64,000 bases of DNA, taken from contig NZ_AWSA01000011.1 of assembly GCF_000576595.1 (NCBI RefSeq), positions 47,925 through 111,924 of the forward strand, in the 5' to 3' direction. Of this stretch, positions 19,433 to 29,655 are shown piece by piece; the stretch's first letter is position 1, and each line of letters opens with the position of its first letter. The notes below the pieces were generated by a model that had not been told where the DNA came from, did not search any database, and worked only from the letters and a program-made list of their open reading frames with translations. The stretch is from Intrasporangium oryzae NRRL B-24470 (lineage in GTDB: Bacteria; Actinomycetota; Actinomycetes; Actinomycetales; Dermatophilaceae). A program made the translations under genes and the position numbers.

Positions 19433-19711
19433 TCAGGCCGTGAAGCCTGGCGCCGACAGGACGAAGTAGCCCGCCACGAAGGCGGCGGCGACGAGCAGAG
19501 CCGCCGGCACCCAGGCACGAAGACCCTTCCGGCGGCTGAGAACGGCGGCGATGACCAGCGGGACGGCGCCGAGGGGTGGGATGAGCACGACGCCCGCGAA
19601 GGCGAGCGCGCCCAGGAGTGCCCACTCATCGGCGGTGAGGGATCGGGCGGCAAGCGTCTGGCCTCGTCGGATCACAGGGGAAGCCTGACGCAGCATCGGC
19701 ATTCGCGCCAT
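19433..19711 (-). CDS. Small two-helix membrane protein, unknown function
   Basis: 92 aa with two hydrophobic segments (about residues 27-50 and 60-85) separated by SRRKGLRAW. The frame is open further upstream but low-complexity; the first ATG giving a compact protein is at 19711, with two further ATGs within six codons. No family recognised. It ends 24 bases from the stop of the convergent DUF4921 gene. Confidence 0.5.
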   Translation of the reverse strand: MARMPMLRQASPVIRRGQTLAARSLTADEWALLGALAFAGVVLIPPLGAVPLVIAAVLSRRKGLRAWVPAALLVAAAFVAGYFVLSAPGFTA

Positions 19712-19770
19712 TTGAGTCCGTCTCGGCGCTCGGGCGATCGGCGCCTCGGGCCCCTCGAGGTGACCAGTGC

Positions 19771-21249
19771 TCAGAAGGGCGGCGGGTCGTCCGCCGCGGC
19801 GGGCGCGCCCCGGACCGTCGCGGTGACGACCGCCCGGTCGGTCCCTGTGTTGTTGTCGTGCCCGGGGCCGGGGCCGCGCAGGGCGGCTCGCCAGTCCTTC
19901 GGGTAGGTGACGTATCGGCGGCCCGCGAGCGTCGTCCACGTGAGTGCGTCGTCAGGCGTCGGCTCGGACCGCCACAGCCGGGCGGTCTTGGTGTTGTGGC
20001 AGAAGCGGTGCTTGGCGTGGAGGTTGCCGACCTCCGTGCGGCCTCGGGGCCACGGGACCTCGTGGTCGAGGTCGCACCGATGCGCCGGGACCTCGCACCC
20101 GGGCCCGCGACACACGCCGTCGACGGCGCGGACGTGGTCGACCATCGCACGGCTCGGCACGTAGCGGTCCGAAGAGAGCTCCAACGCCCGCCCGGTGTCC
20201 ACGTCGACGGCGAGACGCTGCCACACCGAGTCCGGCGCGGTCATGATCTCCCTCGCATGCGCCGCCGTCACCCAGCCGTGCCCGGGAATCTCGCAGGCGG
20301 CGTCGGACAGGCCCGCAGCGACCTCGAACGGCACCACGATCCACACCCGGGCCTTCGGCGGCCGCCCCCAGCTCCCCGGGCCGCCGGATGCCGTCGCGTC
20401 GCCGGCACGGAGGCCGTCAGTGAGCCAGCCGTGAAGGAGAAGGTCGCACACCACGTCGCAGCGCAGCTGCTCCAGCGTGCGCTCGTCCCCAGAGGCGCGC
20501 ACCGCCCGCGCGACCTCGTCGGCACGGTCGAGGATGGCCACCACCCGCTCCGCCGGCGCGACCACCGTCAGGACGCCGAGCCCGTCCTCGGTCAGGCGGC
20601 CGTACACCGTCCGGGACCCCGCGGCCGACAGCCGCAGCTCCTCCTGACCGCGGGCGTCGGCCGACCGGACGCACCGCCGCAGCCTGGTCGTGAACGTCCG
20701 CTGCGACGGCGCGTGGCCGTCGCGTCCGGGTGCGAGAAGCGCCTCCTCGAGGGCCGGCATGACCTCGTCGGGGAGCGCTGACGTCTCGGACACGACCTGT
20801 AGAGCCCGGGCCAGGCTCACGTCCCCGCGGCGCAGCGCCGCCCGCATCACGCGGTGCCGTCTGGGCGCTGTCGCCAGGGCGAGCCGCCGGGACACCTCAC
20901 CGACACCGACTCCCGTCGCGAGGGCGATCTCCTGGGTCACGATCTGACTCACGGACACCGGCACGACGCCGTTGTGGCCCACCAGCGCCGCCCCGGCGTG
21001 CTGCTGCTCCTGGATCGAGGTCAGCGCTGCGTACGCGTCGACGAGCCGGCCCTCCAGCCGAGCCTTCTCGACCTCCAGCGCCTCGATCTGCGCGAGGGCT
21101 GCGTCTGCCGCCCGAGCTAGTGACACGAAGCGGTCGACCCGAGTGCCGACAGCCTCACCAGCGGCGGAGACCGACAGGACACCTGCGGCAGTCAGGGAGG
21201 CGGCGGTCGCCCGCTCGAGAGGGGACAGTGAGACATCGATGAACGGCAT
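19771..21249 (-). CDS. DUF222 protein with C-terminal HNH endonuclease domain
   Basis: 492 aa. The N-terminal two thirds is the helical DUF222 region (VGEVSRRLALATAPRRHRVMRAALRRGDVSLARA is characteristic). The last 130 residues hold the HNH nuclease: RAVDGVCRGPGC, then HRCDLDHEVPWPRGRTEVGNLHAKHRFCHN, with the Asp-His pair, the central Asn and the final His of the beta-beta-alpha-metal fold. The ATG at 21249 follows GGGGAGGGG at 4-5 bases. Such genes are abundant and multicopy in many actinobacteria (13E12-like family) and are suspected of mobility or defence, with no established function. This copy looks complete. Confidence 0.88.
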   Translation of the reverse strand: MPFIDVSLSPLERATAASLTAAGVLSVSAAGEAVGTRVDRFVSLARAADAALAQIEALEVEKARLEGRLVDAYAALTSIQEQQHAGAALVGHNGVVPVSVSQIVTQEIALATGVGVGEVSRRLALATAPRRHRVMRAALRRGDVSLARALQVVSETSALPDEVMPALEEALLAPGRDGHAPSQRTFTTRLRRCVRSADARGQEELRLSAAGSRTVYGRLTEDGLGVLTVVAPAERVVAILDRADEVARAVRASGDERTLEQLRCDVVCDLLLHGWLTDGLRAGDATASGGPGSWGRPPKARVWIVVPFEVAAGLSDAACEIPGHGWVTAAHAREIMTAPDSVWQRLAVDVDTGRALELSSDRYVPSRAMVDHVRAVDGVCRGPGCEVPAHRCDLDHEVPWPRGRTEVGNLHAKHRFCHNTKTARLWRSEPTPDDALTWTTLAGRRYVTYPKDWRAALRGPGPGHDNNTGTDRAVVTATVRGAPAAADDPPPF

Positions 21250-21511
21250 CGCACCCCTCCCCTGACTCGCCGAGAACCGCGGTCCCAATGGTCAATTGGA
21301 ACATCCGTTCGACATGCAGGTCAATGGTTCCGGCACGTCAATTTGCATGAATCTTCTTGCAGCCCAATGCAATCAGCGCTCCCGACGGGGCGAGAGCCGG
21401 CCCCGGGCCCCGCGGCTGAGGGGCCGGCAGGCGGACGAGTCTGAGCAAACGGCCGCATGCGTCGAGCCCGGCTTATACCGTGGAGGGAGGACACAGGTCA
21501 AGGGGGACAGC
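21250..21511. promoter_or_regulatory. AT-richer divergent control region
   Basis: 262 bases between the HNH gene (left) and the SGNH hydrolase (right). It holds CCAAT-N5-ATTGG at 21285-21299, three GTCAAT words at 21291, 21320 and 21337, and TTGCAT (21343) with the inverted ATGCAA (21367). The local base composition is clearly lower in GC than the neighbours. A TATACC hexamer at 21474 lies close upstream of the hydrolase ribosome-binding site. Confidence 0.4.
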
Positions 21512-22468
21512 ATGGACACCCGCAAGCGCGTAACGAGCATCCTCGCGATGATGGCGTTGTTGGTGGTGGGCGCCGGCTCGTCGATGTCTCGGGCGAGCAG
21601 CGCCGACGAGGGGCTCGTGCCCGGGCTCCCGGTCTATCTCGCGCTCGGCGACTCCATCGCCAACGGCGAGGCGTCCGCGCCGACCCTGCCCGCCTACTGG
21701 GAGACGGTCGCGGGCTGGCGCGCCAACGGCTACGTCGCCCAGCTCGATGCGGCGCTCGTGACCCGGCTCGACTGCCTGCCCGCTGCGAGCACTCACGCGG
21801 CCGACGGGTGCAGGCAGCTGCAGCTGCTCAACCTCAGCAGGTCGGCGGTCCCGCCCTTGAACGGGCAGCCGGAGAAGCCGGGCGTGACGCTCCCGATCCT
21901 CATCGAGGAGCAGCTGCCCACCGCCACGGCCCTGCTCGGGTCGCGCAACCACGACGCCAACCCCCGCAACGATGTCGAGGTCGTCACCATCACCGCCGGC
22001 GGTGCCGACGTCCTCGTCCCGGCGTTGGGCAGCTGTCTGGGCGGCGATGCAGGTGCCTGCTCAGCGGCGCTCACGTCAGCGTTCACCGAGTTCACCGCCA
22101 ACTTCTCGCACATCGTGTCCGACCTGCGGCAGGCGGCCGGCCCTGACGCGCGGATCGCCACCATGACGCTTTACAACCCGCTGCCCTTCTGCGTCCTCGG
22201 GCAGGCCGATCCGGCCGCGGCAGAGGCGTTCGGCAACTGGGTGCTCGAGGGCGGGACCGTTCCCGGCTTCGGGACACTCCCCTACGGCGTGAACGACATC
22301 ATCCGCTCGGTGTCGCAGCATTACGGCGCGGTGACGGCCGAGACCTTCGGCCTTCTCGGCGCCGGCGACCTCGTCGGCGGAGGGGACTGCCGTCACCCCA
22401 CCCGCAGCGGGCACACGAAGATCGCCGGGGCCTTCGAGACCGCGCTCCTCGGCGCGCCGAGTCCCTGA
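21512..22468 (+). CDS. Secreted SGNH/GDSL-type hydrolase
   Basis: 318 aa. A signal peptide covers roughly residues 1-34 (positively charged MDTRKR, hydrophobic ILAMMALLVVGAG, Ala-Ser-rich end). YLALGDSIANG has the GDS nucleophile serine, TITAGGADVL replaces the GND block, and DCRHPTRSGH near the C-terminus supplies the Asp-x-x-His of block V. Cysteine pairs suggest disulfides in an exported protein. It probably cleaves an ester such as a lipid or acetylated polysaccharide. The ATG at 21512 follows AGGGGG; upstream in-frame codons do not encode an export signal. Confidence 0.85.
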   Translation: MDTRKRVTSILAMMALLVVGAGSSMSRASSADEGLVPGLPVYLALGDSIANGEASAPTLPAYWETVAGWRANGYVAQLDAALVTRLDCLPAASTHAADGCRQLQLLNLSRSAVPPLNGQPEKPGVTLPILIEEQLPTATALLGSRNHDANPRNDVEVVTITAGGADVLVPALGSCLGGDAGACSAALTSAFTEFTANFSHIVSDLRQAAGPDARIATMTLYNPLPFCVLGQADPAAAEAFGNWVLEGGTVPGFGTLPYGVNDIIRSVSQHYGAVTAETFGLLGAGDLVGGGDCRHPTRSGHTKIAGAFETALLGAPSP

Positions 22469-22553
22469 ACCGCCCTGACCCGCCGGCCTCCCGAACCACA
22501 GCGCGAGGAGAGCCGCGTCGGCGACCGGGCTCAGCGGCATACGGACGCCGGCG

Positions 22554-24017
22554 TCAGCGCGCGAAGGCCATCCCCTCGGTGACGTCGCCCCGCAGCATGT
22601 CGCGGCGGTCGAGGAGGTAGTTCTGGCGCATGAGCCAGGGGGCCCCGTCGCCCTGCACGGGCAGCTGGTCGGCGGCGCGGGCGACGTATCCCGAGCTGAG
22701 CGGCAGGAGCGGGCGTCGGTCCATCCCACCCGGCGGCACGGGCATCGCGGACCGCCACCCGTGGGCGTCGAGATGGGTGAGGAGGCGGCAGACGTAGCGG
22801 CTCGCGAGGTCGGCACGCAGGGTCCACGACGCGTTGACGTAACCGACGCAGATCGCGAGGTTGGGCACCCCGCCGAACATCATCCCCCGGTAGACGACGA
22901 GGTCGTGCGTCGGACGGCGCTCGCCGTCGACGCTGATGTCGATGCCGCCGGCGATCTTCATCCGCAGGCCGGTCGCGCTGACGATGACATCGGCATCGAG
23001 CTCGCGTCCGGACGTGAGCCGGATGCCGCTGGCGGTGAAGGTGTCGATCGTGTCGGTCACGACGTGCGCGGTCCCGGCCCGGACCGCCTCGAAGAGGTCG
23101 CCGTCGGGCACGAGGCAGAGGCGCTGGTCCCACGGGTCGTAGCTCGGCGTGAAGTGCTCGCGGACGAGCTCGCTCGAGCCGAGGCCCCGCACGGCCCCCT
23201 TCGTCAGCAGCGCCCGGGCGACCCGCGGCCGGCGCCGGCTCAGCTGGTAGAACGCGCCCGTCGTGAGGACGTTCTTGTAGCGGATGACGTCGCCCGCAGC
23301 CTGCCCCGGCAGGACCTTGCGCAGGGCGTCGGCGACGCGGTCGCGCCGCGGCAGCGACGTGATCCACGTCTGCGAGCGCTGGAGCATCGTCACGTCGGCC
23401 CCGAGCTCGGCGAGCGAGGGCACGAGCGTGACCGCGGTCGCGCCCGACCCGATGACGACGACCTTCTTCCCGGAGACGTCGAGGTCCTCCGGCCAGAACT
23501 GAGGGTGGACGATCCGGCCGGCGAAGTCGTCCTGTCCGGGGAAGACGGGCGCGTGCCCCTGCTCGTAGTCGTAGTAGCCGCTGCACAGGTAGAGAAAGCC
23601 GCACGTGAGGCGCTGCTCACCGCCGCCGGTCTCGACCGTCACCGTCCAGCGTGCGTCCTCACTCGACCAGTCGGCGGCAACCACCCTGTGGCGGAAGCGG
23701 ATCCGCTTGTCGATGCCGTACTTGGCAGCAGTCCGCCGCACGTAGTCGAGGATCTGGCCGCCGTCCGCGATCGCCTCCGCCTCGACCCACGGCTCGAAGG
23801 GGTAGCCGAGCGTCTGCATGTCGGAGTCGGAGCGCACGCCGGGATAGCGGAAGAGGTCCCACGTGCCGCCGATCGCGGAGCGGGACTCGAGGATCGCATA
23901 CGTCTTCGTCGGGCACATCGTCTGGAGCCGGTAGCCGGCCCCCACGCCGGAGAGCCCGGCGCCGACGACGAGGACGTCGAGGTGCTCGGTCACCGGGTCG
24001 CTCGCTTCATCGCTCAC
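22554..24017 (-). CDS. Flavin monooxygenase of the Baeyer-Villiger type
   Basis: 487 aa FAD/NADPH enzyme. VVGAGLSGVGAG near residue 18 is the first Rossmann motif; FAGRIVHPQFWPE near residue 170 matches the FxGxxxHxxxW(P/D) fingerprint of type I Baeyer-Villiger monooxygenases and relatives; VVVIGSGATAVTL is the second Rossmann motif; and VSATGLRM is the C-terminal ATG motif. It oxidises a ketone or hydrophobic substrate with O2. The GTG at 24017 (six bases after a CACAAT hexamer) is chosen over the adjacent GTG at 24020. It is divergent from the enoate reductase, suggesting joint regulation in catabolism of a cyclic or unsaturated compound. Confidence 0.85.
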   Translation of the reverse strand: MSDEASDPVTEHLDVLVVGAGLSGVGAGYRLQTMCPTKTYAILESRSAIGGTWDLFRYPGVRSDSDMQTLGYPFEPWVEAEAIADGGQILDYVRRTAAKYGIDKRIRFRHRVVAADWSSEDARWTVTVETGGGEQRLTCGFLYLCSGYYDYEQGHAPVFPGQDDFAGRIVHPQFWPEDLDVSGKKVVVIGSGATAVTLVPSLAELGADVTMLQRSQTWITSLPRRDRVADALRKVLPGQAAGDVIRYKNVLTTGAFYQLSRRRPRVARALLTKGAVRGLGSSELVREHFTPSYDPWDQRLCLVPDGDLFEAVRAGTAHVVTDTIDTFTASGIRLTSGRELDADVIVSATGLRMKIAGGIDISVDGERRPTHDLVVYRGMMFGGVPNLAICVGYVNASWTLRADLASRYVCRLLTHLDAHGWRSAMPVPPGGMDRRPLLPLSSGYVARAADQLPVQGDGAPWLMRQNYLLDRRDMLRGDVTEGMAFAR

Positions 24018-24062
24018 CACGGCATTGTGACGTATGCCGCTGGGCTCGCTACCCGGGAGTAG

Positions 24063-26102
<2,040 letters not shown>

Positions 26103-26191
26103 ACCGGCGCCGCGGAGGCCGTCGTCGAGGAGGCGGCCCAGCGCGTGGGGCAGGTCGTGGCGCTGGTGGACGAGCGCGTCGCAGCCCGTGC

Positions 26192-27523
26192 TCACCTTCC
26201 TCGAGGCGTCGTGCGCAGGCACGGGTTCCCGGTGAGGGAGCCGTCGACCGCCTGGCGGCGCAGGAACCCGTCGATGTGGCGGGCCGCGTCGTCGGCGCCG
26301 TCCTCCGTCCGGACGCGCACCCCGAGGTCGTATGCCGTTGAGCGGGCTCGCGCGGACAGCGCGACCTCGAGCGCGGCGCCGAGACGGTCGGGGGTCAGGT
26401 CCTTGCGAGCGATCGGTCGCGGGCCGACCCCGAGGTCGGAGACCCGACGGCCCCAGTAGGGCTGGTCGGCCGCGTGGGGCACGACGACCTGCGGCACCCC
26501 GGCCCGGAAGGCAGCGGCGCTCGTCCCTGCGCCGCCGTGGTGGACGACGGCGGAGCAGCGCGGGAAGAGCGCCTCGTGCGGTGCGCCGGCGATGCCGAGG
26601 ACCGACGTCGGGAGCCCGGCCTCCGAGATCGCCTCGACCGCGAGGCCCGCGAGGCCCGCGCTCACGACACCGCGCAGGCCGAGCCGGTCGAGGACCGCAC
26701 AGAACCCCCGCACGACCGCGACGGGGTCGGCGGTCGGCATCGACCCGAAGCCGAGGTGGACGGGCGGCGGTCCGGCGTCGAGGAACCGCTCGAGGGCGGG
26801 ATCGAGCGGCTCCGAGCCGGGGGCGCGACAGAACCAGAAGCCGGTCTGGCGCACCGCCGGCGGCCAGTCCGGCGCCGGTGGCACGACGGCGCGGCCGACG
26901 GCGAGGAGCGTCGGGGTGCGACGGGCGGCAGCGGCATACGACCGGAAGCTCCCGCGCGGGAGGCCGCGCCGGGCACGGAGGAGGTCCCCCGTCGGCCGGA
27001 CGATGTCGTGAGCCGCGCGTCCGGCGAGCAGGCTCCACGCGAGGTTGGCGACCGATCGGCCGTGGGGCCGGAGCGCGAAGGCGAGCGACGGGCCGTATTC
27101 GCTCGGCCACACCGGCTGGAAGATCGCGTAGACGTGCGGCGTGCTCGTCCCCGACACGAGCGCATCCACCGCGTCGAACGTGAGCGCGCTCGACACGACG
27201 GCGTCGGCCCGTGCGACGAGCCGCTCGAGGTCGCCCGCAAGGGCCTCGGCCGTCCACGCGACGGCTCGGCGCATGAGACGGGCCTCACGGACCTGGTTGG
27301 TGCTCGAGCCCTGGAGCCACTCGCGACCGAGGTCCGAGCGGACGCCCTCCTCGAGCTCGAAGGAGAACGCCTCGAAGTCGATCCCGTGCCCCGCCACGAG
27401 GTCGCGGAAGTCTGCCGCGGCTGCCAGCGACACGGCATACCCCCGCTCGACGAGTCGCTCCCCGAGCGCGACCATCGGCTGGACGTCACCGCGGGAGCCC
27501 ATCCCGAGCAGGAGCACCCTCAC
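26192..27523 (-). CDS. Glycosyltransferase, UDP-glucuronosyl/sterol glucosyltransferase (GT1) type
   Basis: 443 aa GT-B enzyme. The N-terminus MRVLLLGMGSRGDVQPMVALGERL is the GT1/MGT signature of sterol and macrolide glucosyltransferases. The C-terminal donor domain has GFGSMPTADP and HHGGAGTSAAAFRAGVPQVVVPHAADQPYWGRRV, the UDP-sugar binding motif. It transfers a hexose to a lipid or small hydrophobic acceptor. The GTG at 27523 overlaps the stop of the upstream LLM gene (GTGA). It is the last gene of the leftward MarR cluster. Confidence 0.88.
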   Translation of the reverse strand: MRVLLLGMGSRGDVQPMVALGERLVERGYAVSLAAAADFRDLVAGHGIDFEAFSFELEEGVRSDLGREWLQGSSTNQVREARLMRRAVAWTAEALAGDLERLVARADAVVSSALTFDAVDALVSGTSTPHVYAIFQPVWPSEYGPSLAFALRPHGRSVANLAWSLLAGRAAHDIVRPTGDLLRARRGLPRGSFRSYAAAARRTPTLLAVGRAVVPPAPDWPPAVRQTGFWFCRAPGSEPLDPALERFLDAGPPPVHLGFGSMPTADPVAVVRGFCAVLDRLGLRGVVSAGLAGLAVEAISEAGLPTSVLGIAGAPHEALFPRCSAVVHHGGAGTSAAAFRAGVPQVVVPHAADQPYWGRRVSDLGVGPRPIARKDLTPDRLGAALEVALSARARSTAYDLGVRVRTEDGADDAARHIDGFLRRQAVDGSLTGNPCLRTTPRGR

Positions 27524-28547
27524 GCGAGCAGCTCCCGGACCCGGGGGGCGACCTCCTCCGCGTAGAGACGGATGCACTCCATCCGCTGCTCGTGCGGCAG
27601 CGTGCCGAGGGAGTACTTGAGCTGGAAGCGCGAGAGGTCGAGGGTGCTGACCGTGCGCGCGATCTTGCGGGCCACGGTCTCGGGCGACCCGCAGTAGACC
27701 GCACCGTCCGGGCCGAGCTGGGCCAGCGCCTGCTGCGGTGTCATCGGCGCCCAGCGGCGTTCGCGGCCGAGCTTGTTCATGAAGGGGACGAAGTGCGGCA
27801 GGAACTCCTCGATCGCCTGCTCGTCCGTCGCGGCGACATACCCGGGCGAGTGGACGCCGACCGGCCGCTCCGGCCGGCCCAGCTCCTGAAGCGCCCGGCG
27901 GTAGAGGTCGGCGAGCGGCACGAACTGCTCGGCGGACCCGCCGATGATCGCGATGACGATGGGGAAGCCGTAGTGCGCGGCGCGGACGACCGACTGGGGT
28001 GTGCCACCGACACCGACCCACGTGCGCAAGTGGCCCGACTCCGTCGTCGGCATGATCGACTCCACGTCGACCGGCGCTCGGTGGGAGCCCTGCCACGACA
28101 CCGGCTTCTCGGTGAGGACGGCGGCGAGAAGGTCGAGCTTCTCGGAGAAGAGCGTCTCGTAGTCGCCGAGGTCGAGGCCGAAGAGCGGGAAGGACTCGAT
28201 GAACGAGCCGCGCCGACCGTGATCTCGGCGCGGCCACCGGAGATGGCATCGACCGTGGCGAAGCGCTGGAAGACGCGGATCGGGTCGTCGGAGCTGAGGA
28301 CGGTGACGGACGTGCCGAGCCGGATCCGCTCGGTCCGACCTGCGAGCGCGGCGAGCAGCGTGTCGGGGGCGCTGACGGCGAAGTCGGGCCGGTGGTGCTC
28401 GCCGATGCCGAAGAAGTCGAGACCGAGCCGGTCGGCGAGCTCGCCCTCGGCCAGCACCTCCCGGATCACGACGGCGGGGTGGAGCGGCGTTCCGTCCGGG
28501 CCGTTCGCGATGTCGCCGAAGGTGTCGAGACCGAGTTCGAGACTCAT
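27520..28547 (-). pseudogene. LLM-class flavin-dependent oxidoreductase, interrupted by a one-base frameshift
   Basis: Luciferase-like TIM-barrel monooxygenase of about 342 aa if intact. From the ATG at 28547 the first ~112 codons read correctly (SLELGLDTFGDIANG, GIGEHHRPDFAVSAPDT, GTSVTVLSSDDPIRVFQRFA, ISGGRAEITVG). The continuation SFIESFPLFGLDLGDYETLFSEKLDLL lies in another frame to the stop at 27520. The break is at about 28208-28214, where the expected V-G-R-G-S-F coding GGCCGCGGC reads GGCGCGGC: one base is missing. The interval of 1028 bases is one short of a multiple of three. Start and stop overlaps with both neighbours are intact, so the damage is recent or a sequencing error. The start is preceded by TACGAT at 6 bases. 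Confidence 0.85.
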
Positions 28548-29107
28548 GGACCCATCGTAGGTCCGGCCACCGCCACCTCCCAGACGCGCTTGGCGACGGG
28601 GTCCCAGCGTCGGACGGCCACGAGCTCACCGTCGCGGGCCGCCGGGTGGCCGACGGACTCGAGGACGGCGAGGGCGCGGCCGACCTCCTCGGGCTGCAGG
28701 CCGCGCGCGAGGGTGACGTGCGGCGTCCAGCGGCCGGGCAGGAGGGTGACCGGGACCTCGTCGCACGCGGCCATGGCCGCCGCGACGTCGTCCTGGAGCC
28801 GGAGGAGCGGGGTCGTCGCGAGGACGAGTCGTGCGAGGACGGGCCCCCGGGAGCCGAGCAGGAGCAGCGGGCCGAGCCGGACCGCCAGGGGAAGCCGGGC
28901 CTCGCTCGCCTCGATCGCTCCGGGCAGCCGTGCCTCGACCTCGGGTGGGACGGCCGACGCGCCGGAGAGGGTGACGTGCGGCGCGTTGGTCGCGCCCGGG
29001 TGGCTCGCCTGGCTCGGCAGGCCGGCGTCGAGCAGGGCACGCCACTCGGCCCGGACGGCGGCATCCGTCGCGGGGTCGAGCAGGGCCTCGACGGAGTGGA
29101 GGCTCAC
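28544..29107 (-). CDS. 2H phosphoesterase / 2'-5' RNA ligase-like protein
   Basis: 187 aa. Two H-x-T-x motifs, APHVTLSG (near residue 59) and TPHVTLARG (near 127), define the 2H superfamily, which acts on 2',3'-cyclic or 2'-5' phosphodiesters of RNA or nucleotides. The GTG at 29107 has GAGG about 10 bases upstream and starts after the MarR stop; a more distant TTG at 29149 would overlap the MarR gene. The stop overlaps the LLM start (ATGA). Its role in this cluster is unclear. Confidence 0.75.
   Translation of the reverse strand: MSLHSVEALLDPATDAAVRAEWRALLDAGLPSQASHPGATNAPHVTLSGASAVPPEVEARLPGAIEASEARLPLAVRLGPLLLLGSRGPVLARLVLATTPLLRLQDDVAAAMAACDEVPVTLLPGRWTPHVTLARGLQPEEVGRALAVLESVGHPAARDGELVAVRRWDPVAKRVWEVAVAGPTMGP
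28554..28559 (-). promoter_or_regulatory. TACGAT hexamer before the LLM gene
   Basis: Minus-strand TACGAT, six bases, ATG at 28547: a possible internal leaderless promoter inside the upstream 2H gene. Confidence 0.3.
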
Positions 29108-29117
29108 CGCCCACGCC

Positions 29118-29567
29118 TCACGGCAGGCGTCCCGGGTCGAGACGGGCAAGGACCGTCGCGAGCGTGCGGCGTTCGCGGTCGCTCAGGCGACCGAAGAACT
29201 CCTCCGCGCCGACCCGCCGGGCCGCGTCGACCTCCCCGAGCACCGTCTCCCCCGCACTCGTCAGCCGGACGGTCGTCGCGCGACGGTCGCCCGGGTCGGG
29301 GGCCCGCTCGACGAGCCCACGCCTCTCGAGCCGGTCGACGACGTCAGTCGCCGACCTCGGCGCGATGCGCAGGTGCTCCGCGACGACTCCGAGCCGGGTG
29401 GGCCCGTGGTGCCCGATGACGCGCAGGGCGCGGGCGTCGTGCGGCGACAGGTCGAGCGGGTCGAGGCCGGTCGACCAGCGGCGGCGGAGCGCCCGGGCGG
29501 CGCCGAGGAGGAGCTCGTCGAGGGGGGCCCCGGCGTCGTCGGGAGCCGGCTCGTCCGTGGGAGGCAT
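29118..29567 (-). CDS. MarR-family regulator
   Basis: 149 aa winged-helix repressor. LSPHDARALRVIGHHGPTRLGVVAEHLRIAPRSATDVVDRLERRGLVERAPDPGDRRATTVRLT (residues about 40-104) covers the recognition helix and the D-x-R-A wing. It is divergent from an ABC exporter with a strong palindromic operator between, so it probably controls both itself and the exporter. The ATG at 29567 gives a normal MarR length. Confidence 0.88.
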   Translation of the reverse strand: MPPTDEPAPDDAGAPLDELLLGAARALRRRWSTGLDPLDLSPHDARALRVIGHHGPTRLGVVAEHLRIAPRSATDVVDRLERRGLVERAPDPGDRRATTVRLTSAGETVLGEVDAARRVGAEEFFGRLSDRERRTLATVLARLDPGRLP

Positions 29568-29598
29568 GCGAGCAGCATACGGCGTGATTTGCGACCAA

Positions 29599-29620
29599 AC
29601 CTCATAGTGAGGTAACCTCA
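29599..29620. promoter_or_regulatory. MarR operator: three alternating half-sites
   Basis: ACCTCA-TAG-TGAGGT (29599-29613) is a perfect palindrome, and TGAGGT-A-ACCTCA (29608-29620) is a second one sharing the middle half-site. It lies between the MarR start (29567) and the exporter start (29656), ideally placed to repress both promoters. Confidence 0.75.
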
Positions 29621-29655
29621 GCACCGTGAATCGGAGCCCACACATGGAGTAGCCC

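Noticed and set aside
26103..26191. Minus-strand stretch reading GCDALVHQRHDLPHALG
   Set aside because: Looks protein-like but has no start, belongs to a long shadow frame and cannot be linked to a family; could be an old gene remnant but unsupported.
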